A stretch of 64,000 nt of DNA from Novosphingobium sp. ST904 (GCF_001298105.1 NZ_LGJH01000164.1:62001-126000), one strand, 5' to 3'; positions 47,718-56,906 are shown, numbered from the stretch's first letter. The notes: generated by a model from the letters alone, not told the origin. Made by a program: numbers and translations.

Positions 47718-48071
47718 ATGGGACTTTTCGACGGTATCCTTGGACAAGTCAGCGACCATCCGGATGTGGCTAACCTCGCCTCCAAGCTCGGCCTTGAGCC
47801 CGCGCAGGCGGAGCAGGCGATCGCCGCGCTGGGCCTCGCGCATAAGCAGGAGGGCGACACCGCACAACTCGCGGCGGAAAAGACCGGGCTTGGTGTCGGC
47901 ACGATCCAGCAGGTGATCGCGGCGATCGGCGGCGAAGGCTCGCTCAGCCAGTTCGCCAGTCTGGTGGGCGGCGATCCCGCGAAGTTCACCGCTTTTCTCG
48001 ACAAGGACGGAGACGGCAGCGTCATGGATGACCTGACCGACCTTGCGAAGGGCTTCTTCGGCAAGAAGTAA
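47718..48071 (+). CDS. Small YidB/DUF937-like protein with one EF-hand loop
   Basis: A 117-residue soluble protein starting MGLFDGILGQVSDHPDVANL, with taggag 10 bases upstream. The body is helical and Ala/Gly-rich (LASKLGLEPAQAEQAIAALG). The C-terminus holds one canonical calcium-binding loop, DKDGDGSVMDD, followed by DLAKGFFGKK. A single EF-hand usually works as a dimer or as a structural metal site. It sits alone between pckA and the DUF885 gene. The role is unknown. Confidence 0.8.
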   Translation: MGLFDGILGQVSDHPDVANLASKLGLEPAQAEQAIAALGLAHKQEGDTAQLAAEKTGLGVGTIQQVIAAIGGEGSLSQFASLVGGDPAKFTAFLDKDGDGSVMDDLTDLAKGFFGKK

Positions 48072-48081
48072 GCCGGTCTAT

Positions 48082-48105
48082 CGTCTCCGGGACTGTCCCG
48101 GGACG
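48082..48105. repeat. Intergenic hairpin between converging genes
   Basis: CGTC-t-CCGGGA-ctg-TCCCGG-GACG pairs over 10 bp with one bulged T. It lies between the EF-hand protein stop and the DUF885 stop, which converge. It could end transcripts from both sides, though no T-run is present. Confidence 0.55.
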
Positions 48106-48120
48106 ACATTTCAGTGTCGG

Positions 48121-49986
48121 TCAGCCCGCCTTGCCGGTGGCGATGTAGCTGTCGATGTTCTTCGCCAGCACGTCGAGCGGGACGTTGCCGCCATCGACCA
48201 CGGCCTGGTCGAAGTCTCTCAGGTCGTAGCGTGCGCCAAGCGCCGCCTGTGCGCGGCTGCGCTGGCGGTTGATCTCGGAATGACCCATCTTGTAGCCGCA
48301 GGCCTGGCCCGGCCATGAGCAGTAGCGGTCCACTTCGTTGACCACTTCCTCGCGCTTGTTGCCGTTCTTCTCCATGAAGAAGCGCACCGCCTGTTCGCGG
48401 CTCCAGCCCTTGGCGTGGAGGCCGGTGTCCACGACCATGCGGCAGGCCCGGAAAGCGATCGACTGCAGGTAGCCGAGCTGGCCGACGGGATCGTCGGCAT
48501 AGGCGCCGAGTTCGTCCGCAAGCTGCTCGCCGTAAAGCGCCCAGCCTTCGGAATAGGCGTTGAAGGCCAGGATCGAGCGGATCAGCGGCAGGCGGTTGGC
48601 ATATTCGCCCTGCCAGACGTGACCGGGGATCGCTTCATGGTGGACCAGGGTCGGCAGGTCGTACTTGCGGTGCAGGTCGGTGGTGCGCAAGTTGATCCAC
48701 ATCTTGCCCGGAACCGAACCGTCGATCGATCCGGCGCCGCCATATGCGGTCGGCGCGCCGGGCTCCTCGGCCAGCGGCAGGCGGCGAACCTCGACGTTCC
48801 CCTTCACCGGATCGCGGAAGGCGCGCGGCATCTGGGCGCGGATCCAGTCGATCCGATGGCGGATGAAGGCCATGATCTCGGTGCGGCCGGGGTCGCCTTC
48901 GGCGAACATGAAGCGCTTGTCGGTGCCGAGCGCGGTCATCCGTTCGCCAACGGTGCCGGTGGTATAGCCGAGCTTCTGGAGGATGGGGTCCATGCGGCCA
49001 TGGAGCGCGGCCAGTTCCTCGATCCCGCGTCGGTGGATTTCCTCGGCGGGGACAGGCGTGGTCGTGCTGGCGCGCAGGGCCCAGGCGTAGAACTCGGCGC
49101 CGTGCGGGCGTTCGCGCATTCCGGGATCGCTCTTGGCCAGACCGCGCTGGCGCTTGAGTTCGGCAAGCTGGCGTTCGAGCGCGGGCACGACTTCGGCGGA
49201 CACGATGGCCTTGGCGCGGCGGTCCCAGTCTCCGGGGATCGAGGCGGTGCGGCCCACGAGCGAAGCGACGAGGCCGCCGCCGTTGTTGCGGGCGTCCTCG
49301 ATCGTGCTGGTCATCTGCGCGATCGCGCGGTCGAGCAGGAAATCGGGCGGGACGAGGCCCTGGTCGGTGGCCTTGCGGATGCGTTCCAGTTCGCCGTCGA
49401 GCTGGTCGTCGAACTTGGCGAGACGGGCGAGATAAGCCTCAGCATCGGCGCCGTTCTTCACCGGATGGTCGGCGTCGAGGAACTTGGGCGTGTCGAGATA
49501 GGCGCCGACGTTCTGGATCACGACGTAGGGCGTATTGCGCCAGCCGCCCACCGCGACATCGCCGTAGGGCTGCGCAAACCCGTCCAGCGAGGTGCGGTAG
49601 GCGCTGCGCACCACTGCGAGGCTGGTCTGCGTGGCATGGTCCAGGCCCGCGGTCGGCACCGCTTCCACGCGGGCGAGATCTTCCCGCAGGATCCTGGCGA
49701 GCGCGGCCTTGCCCGCGAACGAGCGGTCTTCGGCCTTGGCACGCAGGGCGGCATGGGCGCCCACGTCGATGCCCAGTCCGGTCGCCCCTTCGGGGTTGTG
49801 GTCGAGCAGTCTCCACGCGGCCGAATCGAGCAGCGCGGCGGCTTTCTGCTGGGCAGGGTTTCCGGAAGCAGCGCCTGCCGCGGCCTGTGCTACGCCGGGC
49901 AGGGCGATGCTGGCGGTGCCGGCGGCAAGGAACTGGAGGGTGGTGCGCCGCGAGAGGGATGCGGCCTTGGTCTGGGTGTCTTGCAT
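48121..49986 (-). CDS. DUF885 family protein, Tat-exported putative metallohydrolase
   Basis: A 621-residue protein. The twin-arginine signal SLSRRTTLQFLAAG...PGVAQA starts it, so it is exported folded. The DUF885 hallmark LVHHEAIPGHVWQGEYAN resembles an HExxH-type zinc site, and NAYSEGWALYGEQLADEL supplies further conserved acidic residues. MGHSEINRQR near the C-terminus is also family-typical. Members are thought to be peptidases or esterases, but none is assigned here. The ATG at 49986 is the first Met of the Tat signal. Confidence 0.88.
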   Translation of the reverse strand: MQDTQTKAASLSRRTTLQFLAAGTASIALPGVAQAAAGAASGNPAQQKAAALLDSAAWRLLDHNPEGATGLGIDVGAHAALRAKAEDRSFAGKAALARILREDLARVEAVPTAGLDHATQTSLAVVRSAYRTSLDGFAQPYGDVAVGGWRNTPYVVIQNVGAYLDTPKFLDADHPVKNGADAEAYLARLAKFDDQLDGELERIRKATDQGLVPPDFLLDRAIAQMTSTIEDARNNGGGLVASLVGRTASIPGDWDRRAKAIVSAEVVPALERQLAELKRQRGLAKSDPGMRERPHGAEFYAWALRASTTTPVPAEEIHRRGIEELAALHGRMDPILQKLGYTTGTVGERMTALGTDKRFMFAEGDPGRTEIMAFIRHRIDWIRAQMPRAFRDPVKGNVEVRRLPLAEEPGAPTAYGGAGSIDGSVPGKMWINLRTTDLHRKYDLPTLVHHEAIPGHVWQGEYANRLPLIRSILAFNAYSEGWALYGEQLADELGAYADDPVGQLGYLQSIAFRACRMVVDTGLHAKGWSREQAVRFFMEKNGNKREEVVNEVDRYCSWPGQACGYKMGHSEINRQRSRAQAALGARYDLRDFDQAVVDGGNVPLDVLAKNIDSYIATGKAG

Positions 49987-50063
49987 GGCGGCGAAACTGG
50001 CGAGGCGATGTCTTCGAGTCAAACCCGCTCGATTGCGGCAAACGTCTGCGCTAGGAAAAAGCC

Positions 50064-50276
50064 ATGGATATTGCACTCTCACTCATGATCCTGGCCATCA
50101 TCGCGCTCCTGCTGGGCGCGCTGGCGCTCTACCGACGCGGCGGCAATCGCAAGCAGGCCGGATTGATGCTGGTGCTGGCGGGCGTGCTCACCGTCAACGT
50201 GGCGATCTGGACCTTGCCCAATTCCAACGGCGATACGCTGGCGCGCGCGGGAGATGCGAAAACGGCGCCGGATTAA
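50064..50276 (+). CDS. Small inner-membrane protein of unknown function
   Basis: A 70-residue protein with two hydrophobic segments: residues 2-22 (LSLMILAIIALLLGALALY) and 33-50 (LMLVLAGVLTVNVAIW), separated by a basic loop RRGGNRKQ. The short C-terminal tail is polar. It lies divergent from the DUF885 gene with 77 bases between starts. No family is recognised. Confidence 0.6.
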   Translation: MDIALSLMILAIIALLLGALALYRRGGNRKQAGLMLVLAGVLTVNVAIWTLPNSNGDTLARAGDAKTAPD

Positions 50277-50327
50277 ATCTCCGGCGCCGCTCATCCGTTC
50301 GAAACGCCTTGGGTCAGGTTCAGGGCG

Positions 50328-50984
50328 TTACTTGATCGGGCAATCCGGCGCGAGGCGCATGTCGAGGTAGTTGTCTACCGAGCGCATGAGATCCGGCACT
50401 TCATTTTCGAAGAAGTGGTTGGCGCGCGGGATTTCGTCGTGATGGATGGTGATGTGCTTCTGCGTGCGCAGCTTGTCGACCAGCTTCTGCACGGCGCCTG
50501 GCGTAACCACCGTGTCTGCCGCGCCCTGCACGATGATGCCCGATGCGGGGCAGGGCGCCAGGAACGAGAAGTCGTACATGTTCGCCGGCGGGGCTACCGA
50601 GATGAAGCCGCGGATTTCCGGGCGGCGCATCAGCAGCTGCATGCCGATCAGCGCACCGAACGAGTAGCCCGCGATCCAGGTGGTCGAGGCTTCGGGATGG
50701 ATCGACTGCACCCAGTCAAGCGCGGCGGCGGCGTCGGACAGTTCGCCCACGCCATTGTCGAAGCTGCCCTGGCTGCGGCCGACGCCGCGGAAATTGAAGC
50801 GCAGGGTGGCGAAGCCGCGCGCCACGAACGTCTTGTAGAGGTGCTGGGTGATGCGGTCGTTCATCGTCCCGCCGGCCTGGGGGTGCGGGTGGAGGATCAT
50901 CGCCACGGGCGCGCGCGGACGCGGTGCCGGCTGGAAACGGCCTTCAAGGCGACCTTCGGGTCCGGGGAAGATGACTGCGGGCAT
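50328..50984 (-). CDS. Alpha/beta hydrolase of the dienelactone/CocE-like esterase group
   Basis: A 218-residue cytosolic hydrolase. The oxyanion segment is ILHPHPQAGGTMND, the nucleophile elbow is WIAGYSFGALIGMQL (G-x-S-x-G), the Asp lies in IVQGAADTVV and the His in RANHFFEN. Proteins of this length and pattern (ATLRFNFRGVGRSQGSFD) are widespread in alphaproteobacteria with no settled substrate. It is divergent from the cysteine desulfurase genes. Confidence 0.85.
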   Translation of the reverse strand: MPAVIFPGPEGRLEGRFQPAPRPRAPVAMILHPHPQAGGTMNDRITQHLYKTFVARGFATLRFNFRGVGRSQGSFDNGVGELSDAAAALDWVQSIHPEASTTWIAGYSFGALIGMQLLMRRPEIRGFISVAPPANMYDFSFLAPCPASGIIVQGAADTVVTPGAVQKLVDKLRTQKHITIHHDEIPRANHFFENEVPDLMRSVDNYLDMRLAPDCPIK

Positions 50985-51112
50985 GTGTCTGCGAACCTGA
51001 CCTGTTGAAACTCCCGCGAAACGGCGGCGAAATTCTCGCCAGCCATCGCGGGAGTGGAAAAAGGGAAGTTCGCTATATAGAAACCTTGGCTCCGAAAACA
51101 ACTTTTCAAGCG

Positions 51113-52156
51113 ATGTCAGCTCAACAGATCTATCTCGACCACGCGGCGACCACGCCGCTCCTGCCCCAGGCGCGCGATGCATGGCTGGAAGGTGCGGCTT
51201 TCTGGGCCAATCCTTCGAGCCCTCACCGGCAGGGGCGCTCGGCGCGTGCCGCGCTCGAAGACGCGCGTGTCCGGATGAAAGGGCTGCTCGGGTGGCAGGG
51301 TGAACTGATTTTCACTTCGGGTGCGAGCGAGGCTCTCGCCATTGCCATTCGCGGATCGAAACGTGCGCTTTCTGCGGTTTCTCCCATCGAGCACGAGGCG
51401 GTGCTGCGTCATGGCGCGGCGGCAGCAAGGCTTGCGGTGGACTCCTCGGGCCGGGTCGATCCGGCGGGTGCGGCGCTGGAGGGGCTGGTCGCGGTGCAGC
51501 AGGTCAATTCCGAAACGGGCGTGATCCAGCCGCTGGCCGAAGTCGCCGAGGCGGTGAAAGCCGCCGGCGGCGTGTTGCTTGCCGACTGTGCGCAAGGCGC
51601 GGGGAAGCTCTCATTGCCACCCGCCGACCTCATCGCCCTGGCGGCGCACAAGTTCGGCGGCCCCATCGGCACGGGCGCGCTGCTGGTGCGCGACTGGGCC
51701 TTGCTCGAACCGAGCGGTGGTCAGGAGCGCGGCTACCGTGCGGGAACCGAGAACCTCCCCGGCGCGCTGGCAATGGTCGCCGCGCTGGAGGCCGGCAGCG
51801 AATGGATGGTCGAGGCCCGCAGGCTTCGCGCCCTGCTCGAGACGGAAATCCTGGCGGCCGGGGGTGAAGTGGTCGGCGGCGAAGCCGAACGAAGCCCGAC
51901 AATCGGCGGTTACCGGATGCCGGGGCTGTCTTCCGCCGCGCAGCTCATCCGGTTCGACGCCATGGGCATCGCCGTCTCTGCGGGAAGCGCCTGTTCCTCT
52001 GGATCGCTCAGGACCAGTCACGTTCTGGAGGCGATGAACTATCCGCATCCGACGGAAGTGATCCGGGTCTCGATCGGCCGCGAGACTTGCGAGGCCGATA
52101 TCGCGCGCTTCCTTGATGCCTGGCGCGCGATTGCCGGAAGCCGGCGCGCGGCATGA
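51113..52156 (+). CDS. Cysteine desulfurase family protein (first of tandem pair)
   Basis: A 347-residue NifS/IscS-like PLP enzyme that abstracts sulfur from cysteine. It opens YLDHAATTPLLPQARDAWLE. The PLP lysine lies in LAAHKFGGPIGTG, a catalytic-base His in SPIEHEAVLRH, and the mobile-loop Cys in VSAGSACSSGSLRTSHVLEA. It is shorter than IscS by about 50 residues. The ATG at 51113 begins the conserved strand. Its stop overlaps the second desulfurase by 4 bases (ATGA). Confidence 0.9.
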   Translation: MSAQQIYLDHAATTPLLPQARDAWLEGAAFWANPSSPHRQGRSARAALEDARVRMKGLLGWQGELIFTSGASEALAIAIRGSKRALSAVSPIEHEAVLRHGAAAARLAVDSSGRVDPAGAALEGLVAVQQVNSETGVIQPLAEVAEAVKAAGGVLLADCAQGAGKLSLPPADLIALAAHKFGGPIGTGALLVRDWALLEPSGGQERGYRAGTENLPGALAMVAALEAGSEWMVEARRLRALLETEILAAGGEVVGGEAERSPTIGGYRMPGLSSAAQLIRFDAMGIAVSAGSACSSGSLRTSHVLEAMNYPHPTEVIRVSIGRETCEADIARFLDAWRAIAGSRRAA

Positions 52157-53232
52157 TCTATCTCGACTATCAGGCGACGACGCCGCTGGCTCCCGAAGCG
52201 CGCGAGGCCATGCTGCCATGGCTGGGCGGGCCGGAAGCGGTGGGCTTCGCCAACCCCCATAGCCCGCACCGGCCGGGCCGGGCCGCTGCCGCCATCGTTG
52301 AAGTGGCACGCGATCAGGTTGCCGCCTTGCTGCCGCCGGGCGGGCGGGTGATCTTCACTTCCGGTGCGACCGAGGCGATCAATCTCGCCATGGCGGGGAG
52401 CAGGGCGCGGAGCCTTGCGGTTTCCGCCATCGAACATGCCGCCGTGCTCGACACGGCGCGGGCGCTCGATCCGGCGGTTTCCATCCTGCCGGTGAACGCG
52501 GAGGGGCTGGTCGATCCGGCCACGAAGATCGCGGAAGGGACGGGCCTTGTCGCCGTCATGCAGGTCAACAACGAGATCGGCACGATCCAGCCGGTCGAAG
52601 CTTTTGCCCGAGCCGCTCATGCCGCAGGCGCGCTGTTCCTTTGCGATGCCGTCCAGGGGGCGGGCAAGATCGCGGCGCCTGTCGGCGCGGACCTGATCGC
52701 GATCTCGGCCCACAAGCTTTATGGACCGAAGGGGATCGGGGCGCTCTGGGTGCGTGATGGGCTGGAGTTGGCGCCGATGATGCACGGTGGCGGGCAGGAG
52801 CAGGGCCTGCGTTCGGGCACGCTCAGTCCCGCGCTGTGCGCCGGGTTCGGCGTGGCCGCATCGCTCGCGGCAGCGCGGATGGAAGAGGACGCCGCGCGTG
52901 TCGAGGCGTTGTGGGATGCCGCGCGCGCAGTGCTGGCGCGCTGGACCCTCAACGGCTCGTCCACAGATCGCTGGCGCGGAAATCTCAACTTGCGCTTGCC
53001 GGGGCTCGATGTGGCGCGGCTGATGTCCGACCTCAGGAACGTGGCGTTTTCCGCCGGTTCCGCCTGTGCCAGCGGCTCGGGACGGCCCAGCCACGTGCTC
53101 AAGGCGCTCGGACTTTCCGATTCCGGCGCCAAAGCCTCTATCCGTCTGGGATTCGGGCGATATAGTGACCTTGGGGAGCTGAAGGATGCCTGCATACGAA
53201 TAGAAGCCGCAGCAGCGGCGCAGGGAGTCTGA
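52153..53232 (+). CDS. Cysteine desulfurase family protein (second of tandem pair)
   Basis: A 359-residue NifS/IscS-like PLP enzyme. It opens MIYLDYQATTPLAPEAREAM. The PLP lysine lies in ISAHKLYGPKGIGALWV, His in SAIEHAAVLD, and the sulfur-carrying Cys in FSAGSACASGSGRPSHVLKA. This one is closer to classical IscS than its upstream neighbour. All catalytic residues appear intact in both copies. It is translationally coupled to the first copy and is followed at once by a ferredoxin gene, pointing to Fe-S cluster or tRNA thiolation sulfur supply. Confidence 0.92.
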   Translation: MIYLDYQATTPLAPEAREAMLPWLGGPEAVGFANPHSPHRPGRAAAAIVEVARDQVAALLPPGGRVIFTSGATEAINLAMAGSRARSLAVSAIEHAAVLDTARALDPAVSILPVNAEGLVDPATKIAEGTGLVAVMQVNNEIGTIQPVEAFARAAHAAGALFLCDAVQGAGKIAAPVGADLIAISAHKLYGPKGIGALWVRDGLELAPMMHGGGQEQGLRSGTLSPALCAGFGVAASLAAARMEEDAARVEALWDAARAVLARWTLNGSSTDRWRGNLNLRLPGLDVARLMSDLRNVAFSAGSACASGSGRPSHVLKALGLSDSGAKASIRLGFGRYSDLGELKDACIRIEAAAAAQGV

Positions 53233-53233
53233 G

Positions 53234-53566
53234 TTGCTGAACGTGAGGTTTTTGACCGCGGAAGGAAAACTCGTTCTGGCCGAGGCCGAGACGGGAGACG
53301 TTCTGCTGCGTGTGGCGCAAGCTGCCGGTATGCCGCTCGAAGGAACGTGCGAGGGGCAGATGGCCTGCTCGACCTGCCACGTGATCGTCGCGCCCGACTG
53401 GTTCGACAGGCTGGAACCGGCCTCGATGGACGAGGAAGACATGCTCGACCTCGCCGCCGGAGTTGCGCGGACCAGCCGCCTGTCCTGCCAGATCGAACTG
53501 ACTCAGGCGCTGGACGGTTTGGAGGTCAGGATTCCGGGCGTTTCACGGGACATGCAGATCGGCTGA
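53234..53566 (+). CDS. Adrenodoxin-type [2Fe-2S] ferredoxin
   Basis: A 110-residue electron carrier. The cluster ligands are in GTCEGQMACSTCHVIV (C-x5-C-x2-C) and the fourth Cys in SRLSCQIELT. EEDMLDLAAGVARTSRLSCQ is typical of Isc-type ferredoxins. A TTG at 53234, one base after the previous stop, gives the longest protein; the GTG at 53243 is an alternative. It closes the desulfurase operon and would supply electrons for cluster assembly. Confidence 0.93.
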   Translation: MLNVRFLTAEGKLVLAEAETGDVLLRVAQAAGMPLEGTCEGQMACSTCHVIVAPDWFDRLEPASMDEEDMLDLAAGVARTSRLSCQIELTQALDGLEVRIPGVSRDMQIG

Positions 53567-53567
53567 T

Positions 53568-53595
53568 CGTCACCCCGGAACAGTCCGGGATGACG
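53568..53595. repeat. Intergenic hairpin between ferredoxin and DUF4349 genes
   Basis: CGTCA-c-CCCGGA-acag-TCCGGG-a-TGACG forms 11 bp around one mismatch. It lies between two converging gene ends, 1 base after the ferredoxin stop. There is no T-run on either side. The core matches the other CCCGGA hairpins. Confidence 0.6.
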
Positions 53596-53607
53596 ACTTC
53601 GGCCTGT

Positions 53608-54456
53608 TCAGGCTTCCTCGCCCGGTTGCGTGCGGCGGCGATACAGGCTCATTCCATAGCGGATGCCCAGTCCGACCAAACCCAGCGGTACGATGACGGC
53701 TGCGGCGAGGATGAGGAAGCCGATGACAGCGCCCAGTACGGTCCCCACATTGCCGAGAGCGCCTCGGATCGGTCCCATGAAACCGCCGCTCGACGGTGTT
53801 CCGGCTTCGTAGGATATGTTTATCCGGCTGTAATCGACGCGGCCTTGCATTTCCGCGAGCCAGCTTTTCGCTTCGTCGATCTCTTCATTGACCTTGGCGA
53901 CTCCGCGTTCCGCTTCGACCAGTTCGGCGACGGTGCCCTTGCGGCTGGCCAGCACTTCCATCAGCCGGTCACGCAGCACGGTGCGGGCGCGCAGGCGGGC
54001 CTCGGTATCGACGATCTGCTTCGAGAGATCCTCACCCGAAATCCCGCTTGAAACCTGTTCCCCTTCAGCGGCGCCGGCGATTTTGCCGAGTTCGGTTCCG
54101 AATGAGCGGGCGCGAGGGGCCGCGACGGCGAGCGAGAGGGAACCCGAGGCATAGTCGCCCTCGGCGCCGCTCTGCTTCATGTCGAGGATCTGGCAGACCT
54201 GCGGGCCTTGCTTTTCGCAGAGATCGGCCTGTTTGCGCTGGACTTGCGGGATGGCGGCAGCGCTCAGGCGGTAGCCGTATTCGTAGACATAGGCGATCTT
54301 CGGCGCATTCGGTGCGCTCACGGCAATGGGATCGCTGCTCCCTGCAGCGACTTCTTCCTTGCTGTCGGAAGTGGTGACTTTTCGAAGGTCGCGAGGAGAC
54401 TCGCCTCCGCAACCGGCAAGCGCCAGTAAAGCCAAGGCCATGAATGTCTTGCGCAT
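53608..54456 (-). CDS. DUF4349 lipoprotein
   Basis: A 282-residue envelope protein. A signal peptide with lipobox LAGC (FMALALLALAGC) is followed by a polar stretch, then the DUF4349 core (IAYVYEYGYRLSAAAIPQVQ, VSSGISGEDLSKQIVDTEARL). A coiled-coil pair covers about residues 150-205 (ASRKGTVAELVEAERGVAKV). A C-terminal transmembrane segment (LGAVIGFLILAAAVIVPLGL) and a short basic tail finish it. The function is unknown. It converges on the ferredoxin gene and is divergent from parC. Confidence 0.86.
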   Translation of the reverse strand: MRKTFMALALLALAGCGGESPRDLRKVTTSDSKEEVAAGSSDPIAVSAPNAPKIAYVYEYGYRLSAAAIPQVQRKQADLCEKQGPQVCQILDMKQSGAEGDYASGSLSLAVAAPRARSFGTELGKIAGAAEGEQVSSGISGEDLSKQIVDTEARLRARTVLRDRLMEVLASRKGTVAELVEAERGVAKVNEEIDEAKSWLAEMQGRVDYSRINISYEAGTPSSGGFMGPIRGALGNVGTVLGAVIGFLILAAAVIVPLGLVGLGIRYGMSLYRRRTQPGEEA

Positions 54457-54574
54457 CGTTTCCCCCTTTTGATGGCGCGCTGATTCGAAGGCAGACGCTA
54501 TCCGAGCGGCAAGCTTATGGAAAACGCTGAAAAGCGACTTTGGCACTGGGAAGGGCGCTGCTAGGGTCCGTGCC

Positions 54575-56869
54575 ATGGTGACCACGACCGACGAAGACTC
54601 AGATCCTTTCGACGCCATCGTCGATGCGCCTTTCGATGCTGCGCTCTCAGAGCGCTATCTTGTCTATGCCCTGTCCACGATCACGGCCCGTTCGCTGCCG
54701 GACTTGCGAGATGGACTGAAACCCGTGCATCGCCGTCTGCTCTGGGCGATGCGGCAGCTCAAGCTTGATCCGGGCAATGCCTACAAGAAGTCCGCGCGCG
54801 TCGTTGGCGACGTGATCGGTAAGTATCACCCGCATGGCGATGCCTCGGTCTACGACGCCATGGTCCGCCTCGCGCAGGACTTCTCGCTGCGCTATCCGCT
54901 GGTGCAGGGGCAGGGCAACTTCGGCAATATCGACGGCGATAACGCGGCGGCCTACCGCTACACCGAAGCGCGCCTGACGCGCACGGCGATCCACCTGATG
55001 GCCGGGCTGGACGAAGGCACGGTCGACTTCGTTCCCACCTACAACGGCGAGGAAAGCGAGCCGGAGATATTCCCCGGCCTGTTCCCGAACCTGCTGGCGA
55101 ACGGCGCCACCGGCATCGCCGTGGGCATGGCTACCTCGATCCCCAGCCACAACGTCGCGGAGATCATCGACGCGACCTTGATGCTGATCGACAATCCCCA
55201 TGCCGAGCATGACCAGCTCATGCAGGTCTTCCACGGCCCGGACTTTGCCACCGGCGGCCTCGTGGTGGACAGCCCGGAGGCGATCAGCCACGCCTATGCC
55301 ACCGGCAAGGGCGCCTTCCGCGTGCGCGGCCGCTTTTCCTGCGGAAAGGACGAGGCGGGCAACTGGGAGGAAACCGGGGTCGAGAAACTGGGCAGCGGCC
55401 AGTGGCAGCTCGTCATTTCCGAAATCCCCTACATGCTGGCCAAGGGCAAGCTGATCGAGCAGGTCGCCCAGCTCATCGCCGACCGCAAGCTGCCGATCCT
55501 CGAAGACATTCGCGACGAGAGCGACGAGCAGATCCGCATCGTCTTCGTGCCCAAGAGCCGCAATGTCGATCCGGAACTGCTGAAGGAAAGCCTCTACCGG
55601 CTGACCGACCTCGAAAGCCGTTTCTCGCTCAACCTCAACGTGCTGGATTCGCACCGCACGCCGGGTGTGCTGGGGCTCAAGCTGCTGCTGTCGGAATGGG
55701 TCTACAGCCAGATCGACATCCTGCTGCGCCGTACCCGGCACAGGCTGGAAAAGATCGCCTCGCGGCTGGAACTGGTTGCCGGCTACATCATCGCCTATCT
55801 CAACCTTGACCGGATCATCGAGATCATCCGTACCGAGGATGAGCCCAAGCCGGTGATGATGGCCGAGTTCGAGCTGACCGACCGTCAGGCCGAAGCCATC
55901 CTCAACATGCGCCTGCGGTCCTTGCGCAAGCTTGAGGAAATGGAGCTTCGCAAGGAGCACGAGGAACTGCTTCGGGAGCAGGAAGAGCTCAACAAGCTGC
56001 TCGAAAGCCCGGCGCGCCAGCGGACCCGGCTCAAGCGCGACCTTGCCAACTTGCGCAAGGACTATGCCGAGAATACCGAGCTTGGCCGTCGCCGCACCAC
56101 GATCGCGCAGGCCACGCCAACGGTCGAGTTCAGCATGGACGCGATGATCGAGAAGGAGCCGGTCACGGTGATCCTCTCGGCCAAGGGCTGGATACGCGCC
56201 GCCAAGGGGCATGTCGCCCTGGACGGCGATTTCAAGTTCAAGGAAGGCGACGGCCCGGCCTATGCCTTCCACGCGCAGACGACCGACAAGATCCTGCTCG
56301 CGGTGGACAACGGGCGCTTCTACACGCTCGGTGCGGACAAACTGCCCGGCGCGCGCGGCTTTGGCGAGCCGATCCGCACGATGATCGACATCGACACCGA
56401 GGCGCATATCGTTGCGGCCCTGCCATACAGGCCCAAGGCGCAGTTGTTGCTGGCCTCCAACATCGGGCGCGGCTTCGCGGCGGAAACCGACGAACTTCTG
56501 GCCGAAACCCGCAAGGGCCGTGCGGTCATGTCCACCAAGCCGGGCGTGCAGCTGGTCGTCGTGCGGGAAATCCCGGCCGAGCACGATCACGTCGCGGTCG
56601 TGGGCGACAATCGCAAGCTGGTGATCTTCAGTCTCGAAGAACTCCCGGTCATGGCAAAGGGGCAGGGCGTGACGCTCCAGCGCTACCGTGACGGCGGCAT
56701 GTCGGACATCACCACGCTGAAGCTGGAGGACGGCCTTTCCTGGACCATGGGCGGCGAAAGCGGCCGTACGCGGACCGAGAAGGACACGGTGATGTGGAAG
56801 GTCGCGCGCGGTGCGGCGGGCCGGCTGCCGCCGGTCGGCTTCCCGCGCGACAACAAGTTCCAGGACTGA
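54575..56869 (+). CDS. parC: DNA topoisomerase IV subunit A
   Basis: A 764-residue type IIA topoisomerase that decatenates chromosomes. The catalytic Tyr lies in AAAYRYTEARLTRTA. The quinolone-resistance region is ARVVGDVIGKYHPHGDASVY with a wild-type-looking Gly-Asp-Ala-Ser. IAVGMATSIPSHN and the coiled-coil hinge (RSLRKLEEMELRKEHEELLR) follow. The C-terminal domain is the short broken propeller of ParC, and GyrA-type GyrA-box motifs are absent, which separates it from GyrA. The ParE gene is not in the window. Confidence 0.95.
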   Translation: MVTTTDEDSDPFDAIVDAPFDAALSERYLVYALSTITARSLPDLRDGLKPVHRRLLWAMRQLKLDPGNAYKKSARVVGDVIGKYHPHGDASVYDAMVRLAQDFSLRYPLVQGQGNFGNIDGDNAAAYRYTEARLTRTAIHLMAGLDEGTVDFVPTYNGEESEPEIFPGLFPNLLANGATGIAVGMATSIPSHNVAEIIDATLMLIDNPHAEHDQLMQVFHGPDFATGGLVVDSPEAISHAYATGKGAFRVRGRFSCGKDEAGNWEETGVEKLGSGQWQLVISEIPYMLAKGKLIEQVAQLIADRKLPILEDIRDESDEQIRIVFVPKSRNVDPELLKESLYRLTDLESRFSLNLNVLDSHRTPGVLGLKLLLSEWVYSQIDILLRRTRHRLEKIASRLELVAGYIIAYLNLDRIIEIIRTEDEPKPVMMAEFELTDRQAEAILNMRLRSLRKLEEMELRKEHEELLREQEELNKLLESPARQRTRLKRDLANLRKDYAENTELGRRRTTIAQATPTVEFSMDAMIEKEPVTVILSAKGWIRAAKGHVALDGDFKFKEGDGPAYAFHAQTTDKILLAVDNGRFYTLGADKLPGARGFGEPIRTMIDIDTEAHIVAALPYRPKAQLLLASNIGRGFAAETDELLAETRKGRAVMSTKPGVQLVVVREIPAEHDHVAVVGDNRKLVIFSLEELPVMAKGQGVTLQRYRDGGMSDITTLKLEDGLSWTMGGESGRTRTEKDTVMWKVARGAAGRLPPVGFPRDNKFQD

Positions 56870-56873
56870 GTTC

Positions 56874-56906
56874 GCGCGCCGTCCCGGTTCCGTTCCGGGA
56901 GCGCGC
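56874..56906. repeat. Intergenic hairpin between parC and protease genes
   Basis: TCCCGG-ttccgtt-CCGGGA (6 bp), extended across a 2-base bulge by GCGCGC pairing GCGCGC. It sits 4 bases after the parC stop in a convergent gap. Confidence 0.55.

Noticed and set aside
52153..53232. Second desulfurase as an aminotransferase V-type enzyme without desulfurase function
   Set aside because: The mobile-loop Cys in SAGSACASGSG and the PLP lysine are both present, as in true desulfurases.
54647..56590. 647-codon minus-strand open frame opposite parC
   Set aside because: It is antisense to an intact, motif-complete parC, and its composition is that of a reverse shadow.
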